A stretch of DNA of 5,342 bases, from positions 1 to 5,342 of the forward strand of contig DGRU01000092.1 of NCBI GenBank assembly GCA_002390025.1. The letters are read 5' to 3'. The notes under the pieces were generated by a model. That model made no database searches. It was not told the DNA's origin and was given only the letters and a program-made list of their open reading frames with translations. The position numbers were made by a program, and so were the translations under genes. Shown one piece after another: positions 1 through 5,342 of this stretch (position 1 is its first letter; each line of letters starts with the position of its first letter). The DNA comes from Lachnospiraceae bacterium UBA4380. GTDB lineage: Bacteria; Bacillota; Clostridia; Lachnospirales; Lachnospiraceae.

Positions 1-122
1 AAATATCCCCATATGCCCAAATCCGCATATGCACCGGCATGCCCGGTATTTGCGGCCGCTTTTCCCGCCGCCGATCCGGACTTATGGCCATGACATACTG
101 TTCATAAACATATCTGATAAGA

Positions 123-131
123 ATTATAGCA
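123..131 (-). promoter_or_regulatory. Possible extended -10 promoter element just past the terminator
   Basis: On the minus strand TGCTATAAT matches the extended -10 form TGnTATAAT exactly. At the proper distance the -35 position reads AGCACA, which is poor and lies within the terminator stem. It could start transcription toward the left edge near 116, but the downstream gene is outside the window and chance is a fair explanation. Confidence 0.25.
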
Positions 132-175
132 GAAAAAGCGGGCGCTGTGCTGCGATCTGCGCACAGGCCCGCTTT
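131..175 (-). terminator. Intrinsic terminator of the lipoprotein gene
   Basis: Arms 135-143 and 167-175 pair over 9 bp (AAAGCGGGC/GCCCGCTTT). After a one-base bulge at 144, arms 145-150 and 161-166 (CTGTGC/GCACAG) pair 6 bp around a 10-nt loop. On the minus strand the stem runs into TTTTTCTGCT, a usable U tract. It lies 19 nt after the stop codon. The other strand reads TTTCATTT after the stem, so it might also act weakly in that direction. Confidence 0.9.
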
Positions 176-194
176 CATTTCATGAATTCCATTT

Positions 195-845
195 TCAGTG
201 CCAGAAGCTGTCTTCACCAACCGACTTATTACTGCCGCTGCTCTTTTTCTTGCTGCTGCTCTTTTTCTTGCTCTTTGAGTTCCCGGAGCTCTTTTTCTGA
301 ACAACAGCGTGGGCTGTAAATTGTCCGGAACGCTCAAAAACAGGATCTATTTTCTTTTCTACAACGGAAGACACAGCCGTTTGCTGAGCAGTGCCTGCTG
401 AGGAAGCGTTTTCTCCGGTGGTGCCGGCTGCGGAAGCAGCAACAGCCGTATCGCCGGCTGCGGCGGTGTCTTTTCCGGTATCGCCGGCTGCGGCGGCAGT
501 CTCTTTGGTATCGCCGGCTGCTGCGGCTGCGACAGCCGTATCTCCTGCCGCGGAGGCAGTCTCTGCAGTCTCACCGGCTGCAGCGGCTGCGCTTTCTGCC
601 GACGTTCCGGCCGCGGAAGCCGTTTCAGCTGTCTCCTGAACTGCTGCTGCGGATGCACCCGAATCTGCTGATTCTTGCTCTGCCGCATATGTTTCAGACG
701 GGGCGGTCACTCCGCCTGCCGCAGAATCACCGGTGACATCTGCACTTTTACTCTGACAGGCACTGAGCGCCAATACCAGTGCCATGCAGATACCCACAAT
801 ACCGGTCATCCCAGCAAAAGCAGATTTTTCGGATGATTTTCTCAT
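195..845 (-). CDS. Small lipoprotein with alanine-rich 10-residue tandem repeats and Lys/Ser-rich tail, function unknown
   Basis: I do not recognise a named family. With the ATG at 845 the protein has 216 residues. Its start is a lipoprotein signal peptide: a charged n-region (MRKSSEK), a hydrophobic stretch at about 9-29 and the lipobox LSAC with Cys30, so it should be exported and lipid-anchored to the membrane. Residues 31-70 are Ser/Ala/Glu-rich. Residues about 73-152 are eight tandem 10-residue units of the type (E/V)xAAAAGDTx, probably an extended or disordered stalk. Residues 161-183 (VVEKKIDPVFERSGQFTAHAVV) are the only normal-complexity segment. Residues 184-208 are rich in Lys, Ser and Asn, and the protein ends in EDSFWH. 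No catalytic motif is visible. The neighbours do not suggest a role. A strong terminator follows the stop after 19 nt, so this is the last gene of its transcript. Confidence 0.8.
   Translation of the reverse strand: MRKSSEKSAFAGMTGIVGICMALVLALSACQSKSADVTGDSAAGGVTAPSETYAAEQESADSGASAAAVQETAETASAAGTSAESAAAAAGETAETASAAGDTAVAAAAAGDTKETAAAAGDTGKDTAAAGDTAVAASAAGTTGENASSAGTAQQTAVSSVVEKKIDPVFERSGQFTAHAVVQKKSSGNSKSKKKSSSKKKSSGSNKSVGEDSFWH
391..630. repeat. Eight tandem 30-bp units inside the lipoprotein gene
   Basis: Units begin at 391, 421, 451, 481, 511, 541, 571 and 601 in exact 30-bp register, without gaps. The block TCGCCGGCTG is identical at 451, 481 and 511, and close variants sit at 391, 421, 541 and 571; the 601 unit is the most diverged. 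Each unit encodes ten residues on the minus strand. The register may run one unit further (631-660) in strongly diverged form. Confidence 0.9.
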
Positions 846-849
846 AGTT

Positions 850-854
850 CCTCC
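850..854 (-). promoter_or_regulatory. Ribosome binding site that sets the lipoprotein start
   Basis: GGAGG (within GGCGGAGGA on the minus strand) lies 4 nt before the ATG at 845. An in-frame GTG at 866 would place this site inside the coding sequence, and nothing resembling a Shine-Dalgarno site precedes that GTG. Confidence 0.85.
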
Positions 855-863
855 GCCTTTTTT

Positions 864-903
864 CACTGTGCATTCGAAAACAGAAAATGCGTCAAATACA
901 GTG
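864..903 (-). promoter_or_regulatory. Possible leader hairpin next to the lipoprotein ribosome binding site
   Basis: Outer arms CACTGT (864-869) and ACAGTG (898-903) pair 6 bp. Directly adjoining inner arms GCATT (870-874) and AATGC (886-890) pair 5 bp, with a 7-nt bulge (891-897) and an 11-nt loop. In the minus-strand RNA the stem ends about 10 nt before GGAGG. It is short and AT-containing, so its stability and role are uncertain. Confidence 0.3.
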
Positions 904-982
904 CTGTTCGACGCGTGCCAGGTTACATATTTCCTTGTTCACTGTCGGAAATGCGTTCTGTCCACAACTAAATTCAATAAAT

Positions 983-1012
983 ACTATACACCAGCAGGGA
1001 GTCTTCTGTAAT
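983..1012 (-). promoter_or_regulatory. Candidate sigma-A-type promoter for the lipoprotein gene
   Basis: On the minus strand ATTACA (1012-1007) is followed after 18 nt by TATAGT (988-983). These match the -35 consensus at 4 of 6 and the -10 consensus at 5 of 6 positions. Transcription would begin near 976, giving a leader of about 130 nt. The match is modest and could be chance in AT-rich DNA. Confidence 0.3.
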
Positions 1013-1159
1013 CCCCCTTTTTATTATTCTCCCAATTTTATAAATGAGGGCTCACATATTGATGTCCGATCACGATCACGGCAGGAACAATGACCGCAAT
1101 AGGGCCGTTTTTTTCATCCGTCTCATGGCGGGCGGCATCAGGCGCGAAGAGGATCCTGC

Positions 1160-2362
1160 TTAGAGCAGATAGTCCGACATCACATAATTGCTGACATCGG
1201 TTCCCTTTTCCGTGAGGCGGAACCCCTCCTCTGTCTGCTCCAGGAGCCCCTGTGCCATGTGTCTGCGGAGCAGATTTCCGTAGACTTCCTCCAAGGTCCT
1301 GCCGAAGCGCTCCTCAAATACCGCCGCGCTGACTCCGGCTGTCATCCTGAGGCCCAGGAACATGAATTCCTCCATCCTGTCCTCTTGTGAAAGCGCGTGG
1401 ACGTCAGTGCGGGCCGGCTGACCCAGGGCGTCTGTATAGGCTTTGATATCCGCAATATTGGAAAAGCGGGTGCCGTTAACATAAGAGGCGGCACCGGCTC
1501 CCAGGCCCAGATAGGGATGCCCCGTCCAATAGCCGCTGTTGTGGCGGCATTGGTGCCCGGGGAGGGCATAATTGGAGATCTCGTAGCGGGCATAGCCGTG
1601 CCGCGCCAGAATACTTCGGGTATAGTGATACATTTTCCGGTCGGTCTCCTCGTCCGGCAGAGGCGCCAGCTTTCCCGCCTCATAGAGATCATAAAAAGGA
1701 GTCCCGGGCTCAATGATCAGACTGTAGGCGGAAATATGCTCCGGCTTCCACTCAACTGCCGTGCGCAGTGAATCCTCCCAGCTCTCAGGGCTCTGTCCCG
1801 GCAGGGCGCTCATCAGATCGATGTTGATATTGTCAAAGCCTGCCTCCCTTGCGGCATCAAATGCCTCTTTTGCCTCCCTGACTGTATGGATCCTGCCCAG
1901 CAGACGCAGTTCCTCGTCATGCATGGATTGAACCCCTATGGAAAGCCGGTTGATCCCGGCTTTTTTGAATGCCAGGATCCTGTCGGCATCCGCTGTTCCG
2001 GGGTTCATCTCCAGACTGATCTCAGCGTCGGGAAGGATGTCAAAAGTCCCCCTCACTGCCTCCATAATGCTGCCGATCTGTTCTCCGGAAAGTATTGAGG
2101 GCGTTCCGCCGCCAAAAAAGACAGTGTCCGCGGATGTACCCGCAGGGCACTCCTGCTGTGCCCTGATCTCCCTGATCAGAGCCTGCACATACCTCTCCCG
2201 GTCCGCCTGCGGCTGGGGGGCAGACAAAAAGTCGCAGTAGCGGCACTTGCGCAGGCAAAAAGGTATATGGATATACAGGGAAATCGAATTAGTGCCGGAG
2301 AGATATTCTCTCCGGCACTTTCTGCTCAGAATCTGATCACCTGTCTGACGGATCTCGGTCAT
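1160..2362 (-). CDS. hemW: Radical SAM heme chaperone HemW (formerly 'HemN-like oxygen-independent coproporphyrinogen oxidase')
   Basis: HemW binds heme and a 4Fe-4S cluster and is thought to deliver heme to target proteins. Many such genes are mis-annotated as HemN. With the ATG at 2362 the protein has 400 residues, within the usual HemW range. The radical-SAM cluster motif is C36-x3-C40-x2-C43 in SLYIHIPFCLRKCRYCDF. The residue two after C43 is Phe, not the fourth Cys of true HemN, which favours HemW. Further marks are FFGGGTPS at 82-89 (SAM-binding glycine motif), the MNPGT region near 119-123, GVQS at 143-146, and EISNYALPGHQCRHNSGYW at 261-279. A winged-helix-like C-terminal part ends in SNYVMSDYLL. 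About 28 residues precede the conserved LYIHIPF start, a longer lead than most family members have, and the DNA encoding them contains a 13-bp palindrome. The gene lies 31 nt after lepA, a standard Bacillota pairing. In some relatives hrcA comes next, but not here. Confidence 0.95.
   Translation of the reverse strand: MTEIRQTGDQILSRKCRREYLSGTNSISLYIHIPFCLRKCRYCDFLSAPQPQADRERYVQALIREIRAQQECPAGTSADTVFFGGGTPSILSGEQIGSIMEAVRGTFDILPDAEISLEMNPGTADADRILAFKKAGINRLSIGVQSMHDEELRLLGRIHTVREAKEAFDAAREAGFDNINIDLMSALPGQSPESWEDSLRTAVEWKPEHISAYSLIIEPGTPFYDLYEAGKLAPLPDEETDRKMYHYTRSILARHGYARYEISNYALPGHQCRHNSGYWTGHPYLGLGAGAASYVNGTRFSNIADIKAYTDALGQPARTDVHALSQEDRMEEFMFLGLRMTAGVSAAVFEERFGRTLEEVYGNLLRRHMAQGLLEQTEEGFRLTEKGTDVSNYVMSDYLL
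2291..2319. repeat. Perfect 13-bp inverted repeat inside the 5' end of hemW
   Basis: Arms 2291-2303 and 2307-2319 are exact inverted complements around a 3-nt spacer (2304-2306). The mRNA hairpin would start 44 nt into the coding sequence, within the N-terminal extension (codons for CRREYLSGT) and before the conserved IHIPFC block. One strand contains GGAGAG, so the stem could hide a Shine-Dalgarno-like sequence. There is no U tract after it, so it is not an intrinsic terminator. Confidence 0.9.
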
Positions 2363-2367
2363 TGTAT

Positions 2368-2372
2368 CTCCC
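2368..2372 (-). promoter_or_regulatory. Ribosome binding site that sets the hemW start
   Basis: On the minus strand GGGAG lies 5 nt before the ATG at 2362. The first in-frame ATG at 2374 overlaps this region and has no purine-rich site before it (the upstream bases read CCCGATATTCAG), so 2362 is the better start. Confidence 0.75.
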
Positions 2373-2393
2373 ATCTGAATATCGGGACGAAAA

Positions 2394-4211
2394 CTACTGT
2401 GTATCCAGCTTCAGGACATTCATGAAGGCTTCTTTGGGGATCTCTACGCTGCCGACAGTCTGCATGCGCTTCTTTCCTTCCTTCTGCTTCTCCAGGAGCT
2501 TTTTCTTTCGCGAAATATCGCCGCCGTAGCACTTGGCAAGGACATCCTTGCGCAGCTGCCGGACCGTCTCGCGGGCAATGACACGTCCTCCGACGGCTGC
2601 CTGGATCGGTACGTCAAAGAGCTGGCGCGGGATCTCGTCCTTGAGCTTCTCGCACATCTTGCGGCCCCGCTCATAGGCGCCGTCCGCATGCACAATAAAG
2701 GAGAGGGCGTCGACGGGTTCCTTGTTGACAAGGATATCCATCTTGACCAGTTTGGACTCCTCGTAGCCCTTGAGCTCATAGTCGAAGGAGGCATAGCCCC
2801 TGGACCTGGACTTGAGGGCGTCAAAAAAGTCATAGATAATCTCATTGAGGGGCAGTTCATACTTGAGGACCGCGCGCGTGGTCTCAATGTAATCAGTGCC
2901 CAGGTAGCGGCCCCGGCGCTCCTGGCAGAGCTGCATGATCGGGCCGATAAACTCGGTAGTGACCATGATCTCCGCGCTCACAATGGGCTCCTCCATCTTC
3001 AGGATGGCGGTGGGCTCGGGGAGATTGGAGGGATTTGTCAGCTCCATCATCGTACCGTCGGTCTTGTAGACCTTGTAGACAACGCCGGGAGCAGTGGAGA
3101 TGAGGTCCAGATCATACTCGCGCTCAAGACGTTCGAGGATGACTTCCATGTGCAGAAGTCCCAGGAAGCCGCAGCGGAAACCGAATCCCAGGGCCAGCGA
3201 TGTCTCGGGTTCGAAAAAGAGTGAGGCATCATTGAGCTGGAGCTTCTCGAGCGCGTCGCGAAGGTCGGGATAGCGGGGAGTCTCCGAAGGATACAGACCG
3301 CAGTAGACCATGGGCTGGGCACCCTTGTAGCCCGGAAGCGCTTCGTCACAGGGACGGGCGCTCTCTGTCACCGTATCACCTACGCGGGCATCCCGGATGT
3401 TCTTGATGGACGCCGTAAAATAACCGACCATGCCCGCCGAAAGTTCCTCGCAGGGAATAAACTGACCGGGACCGAAATAACCGACTTCGACGACTTCAAC
3501 AACTGCGCCGGTGGCCATCATCCTGACCTTCATGCCCCGGTGAAGCTTTCCGTCGCGCAGACGGCAGAAAACGATGACGCCTCTGTAGGAATCATACAGA
3601 GAGTCAAAGATCAGAGCCTTGAGCGGTGCCTCCGGGTCGCCGTCCGGCGCCGGAATATTTTTGATCACTGCCTCCAGGACATCCTCAATGCCCAGTCCCT
3701 GCTTGGCGGAGATCAGGGGCGCCTCTGAGGCGTCAAGTCCGATGACATCCTCGATCTCCTCCCGCACCTGCTCCGGCATGGCTGAGGGAAGATCGATCTT
3801 GTTGATCACGGGAAATACATCCAGATTATGCTCCAGTGCCAGATAGACATTGGCAAGTGTCTGCGCCTGGATTCCCTGTGTGGCGTCCACAACCAGGATC
3901 GCGCCGTCGCAGGCAGCAAGGGAGCGGCTGACTTCGTAGTTGAAATCCACGTGTCCGGGTGTGTCGATCAGATTGAAGATATATTCCTGCCCGTCCCTGG
4001 CATTGTAGACCAGCCGGACGGCCTGGGATTTGATCGTGATTCCGCGCTCGCGCTCCAGTTCCATGTTGTCAAGGACCTGGTCCTGCATCTCACGGCTGGT
4101 CAGAAGACCGGTCTTTTCGATCATACGATCCGCCAGTGTGGACTTTCCATGATCAATATGTGCGACAATACAGAAATTTCTGATTTTGTCCTGAGTGATT
4201 TCTTTTTGCAT
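2394..4211 (-). CDS. lepA: Elongation factor 4 (LepA), translational GTPase
   Basis: LepA is a ribosome-associated GTPase that resembles EF-G without domain IV. It has been linked to back-translocation and to 30S subunit biogenesis, and acts in the cytoplasm. With the ATG at 4211 the protein has 605 residues, close to the usual 600. The GTPase motifs are intact: AHIDHGKS at 17-24 (G1), RGITI at 56-60 (G2), DTPGH at 83-87 (G3), NKID at 137-140 (G4) and SAK at 168-170 (G5). Domain II follows (about 195-280), then the EF-G-like domain with [14 protein letters not shown], then the LepA-specific C-terminal domain with [20 protein letters not shown] and the ending [17 protein letters not shown]. 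The frame could extend to TTG 4226, but the Shine-Dalgarno site favours 4211. hemW follows after 31 nt, so the two are probably one transcript. I see no clear sigma-A promoter in the 148-nt upstream gap. The identity is essentially certain. Confidence 0.99.
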   Translation of the reverse strand: MQKEITQDKIRNFCIVAHIDHGKSTLADRMIEKTGLLTSREMQDQVLDNMELERERGITIKSQAVRLVYNARDGQEYIFNLIDTPGHVDFNYEVSRSLAACDGAILVVDATQGIQAQTLANVYLALEHNLDVFPVINKIDLPSAMPEQVREEIEDVIGLDASEAPLISAKQGLGIEDVLEAVIKNIPAPDGDPEAPLKALIFDSLYDSYRGVIVFCRLRDGKLHRGMKVRMMATGAVVEVVEVGYFGPGQFIPCEELSAGMVGYFTASIKNIRDARVGDTVTESARPCDEALPGYKGAQPMVYCGLYPSETPRYPDLRDALEKLQLNDASLFFEPETSLALGFGFRCGFLGLLHMEVILERLEREYDLDLISTAPGVVYKVYKTDGTMMELTNPSNLPEPTAILKMEEPIVSAEIMVTTEFIGPIMQLCQERRGRYLGTDYIETTRAVLKYELPLNEIIYDFFDALKSRSRGYASFDYELKGYEESKLVKMDILVNKEPVDALSFIVHADGAYERGRKMCEKLKDEIPRQLFDVPIQAAVGGRVIARETVRQLRKDVLAKCYGGDISRKKKLLEKQKEGKKRMQTVGSVEIPKEAFMNVLKLDTQ

Positions 4212-4218
4212 ATATTTA

Positions 4219-4223
4219 CCTTT
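4219..4223 (-). promoter_or_regulatory. Ribosome binding site that sets the lepA start
   Basis: On the minus strand AAAGG lies 7 nt before the ATG at 4211. The alternative TTG start at 4226 would put this site inside the coding sequence and has no such site of its own upstream. Confidence 0.8.
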
Positions 4224-4263
4224 CAATCCGTCGGGACAGGCCGGTCAACCTTAAACCTGCGCC

Positions 4264-4302
4264 AAACCTCCGGCAGACATACCATCATATGTCTGCCGGA
4301 GG
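4264..4302 (-). terminator. Perfect 15-bp hairpin between the binding-protein gene and lepA; weak terminator or attenuator
   Basis: Arms 4267-4281 and 4288-4302 are exact inverted complements (15 bp, GC-rich outer half) around the 6-nt loop 4282-4287. The hairpin begins 57 nt after the binding-protein stop and ends 55 nt before the lepA ATG. Read on the minus strand, it is followed by only three T (4266-4264) and then GGCGCAGG, so the U tract is poor. It may be a Rho-assisted or leaky terminator, or a control element in the lepA leader. The structure is certain from sequence, while its function is inferred. Confidence 0.5.
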
Positions 4303-4359
4303 CTGCTATAAGGTCACTTGTGAATCCAGCTGCACATCCGTCTGTATGTGTGCTATAAC

Positions 4360-5342
4360 TTATTCGTTTTCTTTGAGGTAAACCTGAATACGGCTCTGGA
4401 TAATGTCCGAAACCTCGTCCGTCGACTTCTGACCGGCAAAATATGCGCCGGCCTCTTCCATGATGATATTGAGGACTTCACTCTCACTGTTGACGGAGAA
4501 ACTCAGGCCTTCAAGGATCTTCTCCAGCTTATCGATGTCGTCCTTTCCGAATTCGGGCAGGCTGTCGAGGCCGTAGTCCTGTTTCTCTGTATCTCCCAGG
4601 TCGATCTCATCGGGAGCAACGAGGACTTCTTCTTCTGTCGAGGCAGCCTCGGCATTAAATTCCTCCACATACTTTTCGTATTCTTCGTGCGTTCCGTCGA
4701 AATCCTCCTCAGGCACGGGCTGTCCGGTCATGTCTTCAGATTCGCTCGCGGCGTCGGAGAGATCGACTCCGTCCGTGACCACCATCATCTCATCGCCTGT
4801 CATGCCTGCACTTGCGTCTTCGGATTCATCATCTTCGGAAATGAGCGCATCCTGCTCTTTCATGTACTGCTCATATTCCATCTCCTGCTCTTTAAAGCTG
4901 GCGATGACATCGTCACCCTGCTTTCTGACCGCTGTCTTGCTGATCGGCAGGCTGCTCTCCATGCCGGACTGGTAATCCGCCATCATGAAGCGGCGGATAA
5001 AGTTCCAGCATCCGTCGGGATCGGAACAGCTGCTGCTGATTCCGAGCTCGATACTGGGAGCAACTGCAGGTCCCTTGTTGCCTTCTGACGGGAAGCCAGT
5101 GACTGTCACGTTGATATCGCCGTAGAGCTGCCTGGTCATGTAGTAGTAGTCAAAAGGAGTGTTGATAAACTGGATACCCAGCAGGGCCTTGTCTGCCAGA
5201 TACTGTGTGCTGTAATCGTAGGCCTCTTCGTCACCGATCTGGGCGGGGAACTTGTTTGCGAACTCCAGAAGCTCCTGGAACTGCTCGTTGTGGAAGTCAC
5301 AGGTGTGCTGGTCCATATCGATAAACTGGTCTCCGGAGAACT
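4360..5342 (-). CDS. Extracellular solute-binding protein (family 1, ABC sugar-type), C-terminal part, open at right edge
   Basis: This is the C-terminal part of an ABC-transporter substrate-binding protein, a family that captures sugars or similar solutes outside the cell for a membrane permease. The frame stays open to the window edge, so the Met at 5316 is internal and the signal peptide is not visible. Three family-like blocks can be seen, numbered from that Met. Residues 6-24 (CDFHNEQFQELLEFANKFP) match the common 'xFxSxEFxxLLEFAxxFP' block. Residues 90-126 contain ELGISSSCSDPDGCWNFIRRF followed by LPISK, like the usual 'IsskSkxxegAWeFirfl...PinK' block. Residues 282-318 contain LNIIMEEAGAYFAGQKS and IIQSRIQVYL, the usual C-terminus. 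Between the last two blocks, residues about 141-256 form a highly acidic Glu/Asp/Ser-rich insert. The substrate is unknown and no permease gene is visible. The family call rests on recalled motifs, not on a search. Confidence 0.85.
   Translation of the reverse strand, partial: FSGDQFIDMDQHTCDFHNEQFQELLEFANKFPAQIGDEEAYDYSTQYLADKALLGIQFINTPFDYYYMTRQLYGDINVTVTGFPSEGNKGPAVAPSIELGISSSCSDPDGCWNFIRRFMMADYQSGMESSLPISKTAVRKQGDDVIASFKEQEMEYEQYMKEQDALISEDDESEDASAGMTGDEMMVVTDGVDLSDAASESEDMTGQPVPEEDFDGTHEEYEKYVEEFNAEAASTEEEVLVAPDEIDLGDTEKQDYGLDSLPEFGKDDIDKLEKILEGLSFSVNSESEVLNIIMEEAGAYFAGQKSTDEVSDIIQSRIQVYLKENE

Larger units (their letters stand above)
846..1159. other. 314-nt intergenic spacer between hemW and the lipoprotein gene
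   Basis: No convincing gene is present on either strand. The part nearest the lipoprotein gene (about 860-1060) is AT-rich, unlike its neighbours. I found no clear intrinsic terminator after hemW: the T run on the plus strand at 1109-1115 is preceded by only a short CGGC/GCCG pairing and faces the wrong way for hemW. The spacer holds a weak promoter candidate (983-1012) and a leader hairpin (864-903), listed separately. Its length suggests that the lipoprotein has its own promoter, though read-through from hemW cannot be excluded. Confidence 0.7.

Noticed and set aside
1..114. Possible gene ends or starts at the left edge, such as a minus-strand frame from ATG 91 (MAISPDRRRE) or plus-strand frames open from the edge
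   Set aside because: Several frames are open over this short distance, none has a ribosome binding site or a recognisable motif, and the sequence is too short to choose between them.
391..639. An 82-codon open frame on the plus strand, antisense to the lipoprotein gene, encoding Val/Ser/Pro/Ala repeats
   Set aside because: The 30-bp repeat length is a multiple of three and the units are GC-rich, so several frames stay open by default. It has no ribosome binding site and lies opposite a gene with a signal peptide and lipobox.
359..688. A 109-codon minus-strand frame rich in Pro, Gln and Arg overlapping the lipoprotein gene
   Set aside because: It is a shadow of the same tandem repeats in another frame and has no plausible start context.
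1030..1159. Minus-strand open stretch after hemW, about 43 codons ending at a TAA near 1040 and including the hydrophobic run AVIVPAVIVIG; also a 16-codon frame starting MRRMKKTALL
   Set aside because: The longer stretch has no start codon that I can find, and the short one lacks a ribosome binding site. HemW ends normally, so neither is a frameshifted tail of it.
2688..3224. A 178-codon plus-strand open frame antisense to lepA
   Set aside because: It lies opposite a fully conserved lepA segment and is explained by codon bias on the other strand.
4226..4254. TTGACC on the minus strand upstream of lepA as a -35 element
   Set aside because: At 17-nt spacing the -10 position reads TGAAAG and overlaps the ribosome binding site, so it cannot serve as a normal promoter.
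4348..5088. A 246-codon plus-strand open frame opposite the binding-protein gene
   Set aside because: The minus strand carries clear family motifs here. The plus-strand product has no recognisable domain and its start falls at the end of the opposing gene without a ribosome binding site.

Overview
The window carries four protein-coding genes, all on the minus strand, so transcription runs from right to left. The lepA-hemW gene pair with a 31-nt spacer, strong Shine-Dalgarno sites, a clostridial-style sugar-type solute-binding protein and the middling base composition (judged by eye) point to a Gram-positive member of the Bacillota. A clostridial lineage such as Lachnospiraceae is my best guess. 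No rRNA, tRNA, CRISPR array or mobile element is visible.

Layout in transcription order: (1) 5342-4360, the C-terminal part of an extracellular solute-binding protein, cut by the right edge, with an unusual acidic insert of about 115 residues. (2) 4302-4264, a perfect 15-bp hairpin with only a short U tract, either a weak terminator or an attenuator ahead of lepA. (3) 4211-2394, lepA (elongation factor 4), complete. (4) 2362-1160, hemW, a radical-SAM heme chaperone, complete, probably co-transcribed with lepA. A 13-bp perfect inverted repeat lies inside the part of the gene that encodes its N-terminal extension. (5) 1159-846, a 314-nt AT-rich spacer with a weak promoter candidate and a leader hairpin. 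(6) 845-195, a small lipoprotein with a lipobox, an alanine-rich stalk of eight 10-residue repeats and a Lys/Ser-rich tail. (7) 175-131, a strong intrinsic terminator closing that gene. Positions 1-130 hold nothing I can assign.

For lepA, hemW and the lipoprotein, the longest open frame begins upstream of the likely start. In each case a Shine-Dalgarno sequence lies within the longer frame just before an internal ATG, so I moved the starts to 4211, 2362 and 845.

The genes do not form an obvious single pathway. lepA and hemW are housekeeping neighbours common in Bacillota. The solute-binding protein and the lipoprotein are both predicted to be exported. I see no convincing undescribed multi-gene system. 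The points most worth a second look are the repeat lipoprotein, the acidic insert in the binding protein and the palindrome in the hemW 5' coding region.

[Form note: the feature confidence values were missing from the original answer; they were filled in during reformatting, judged from the wording of each entry, because the schema requires them.]
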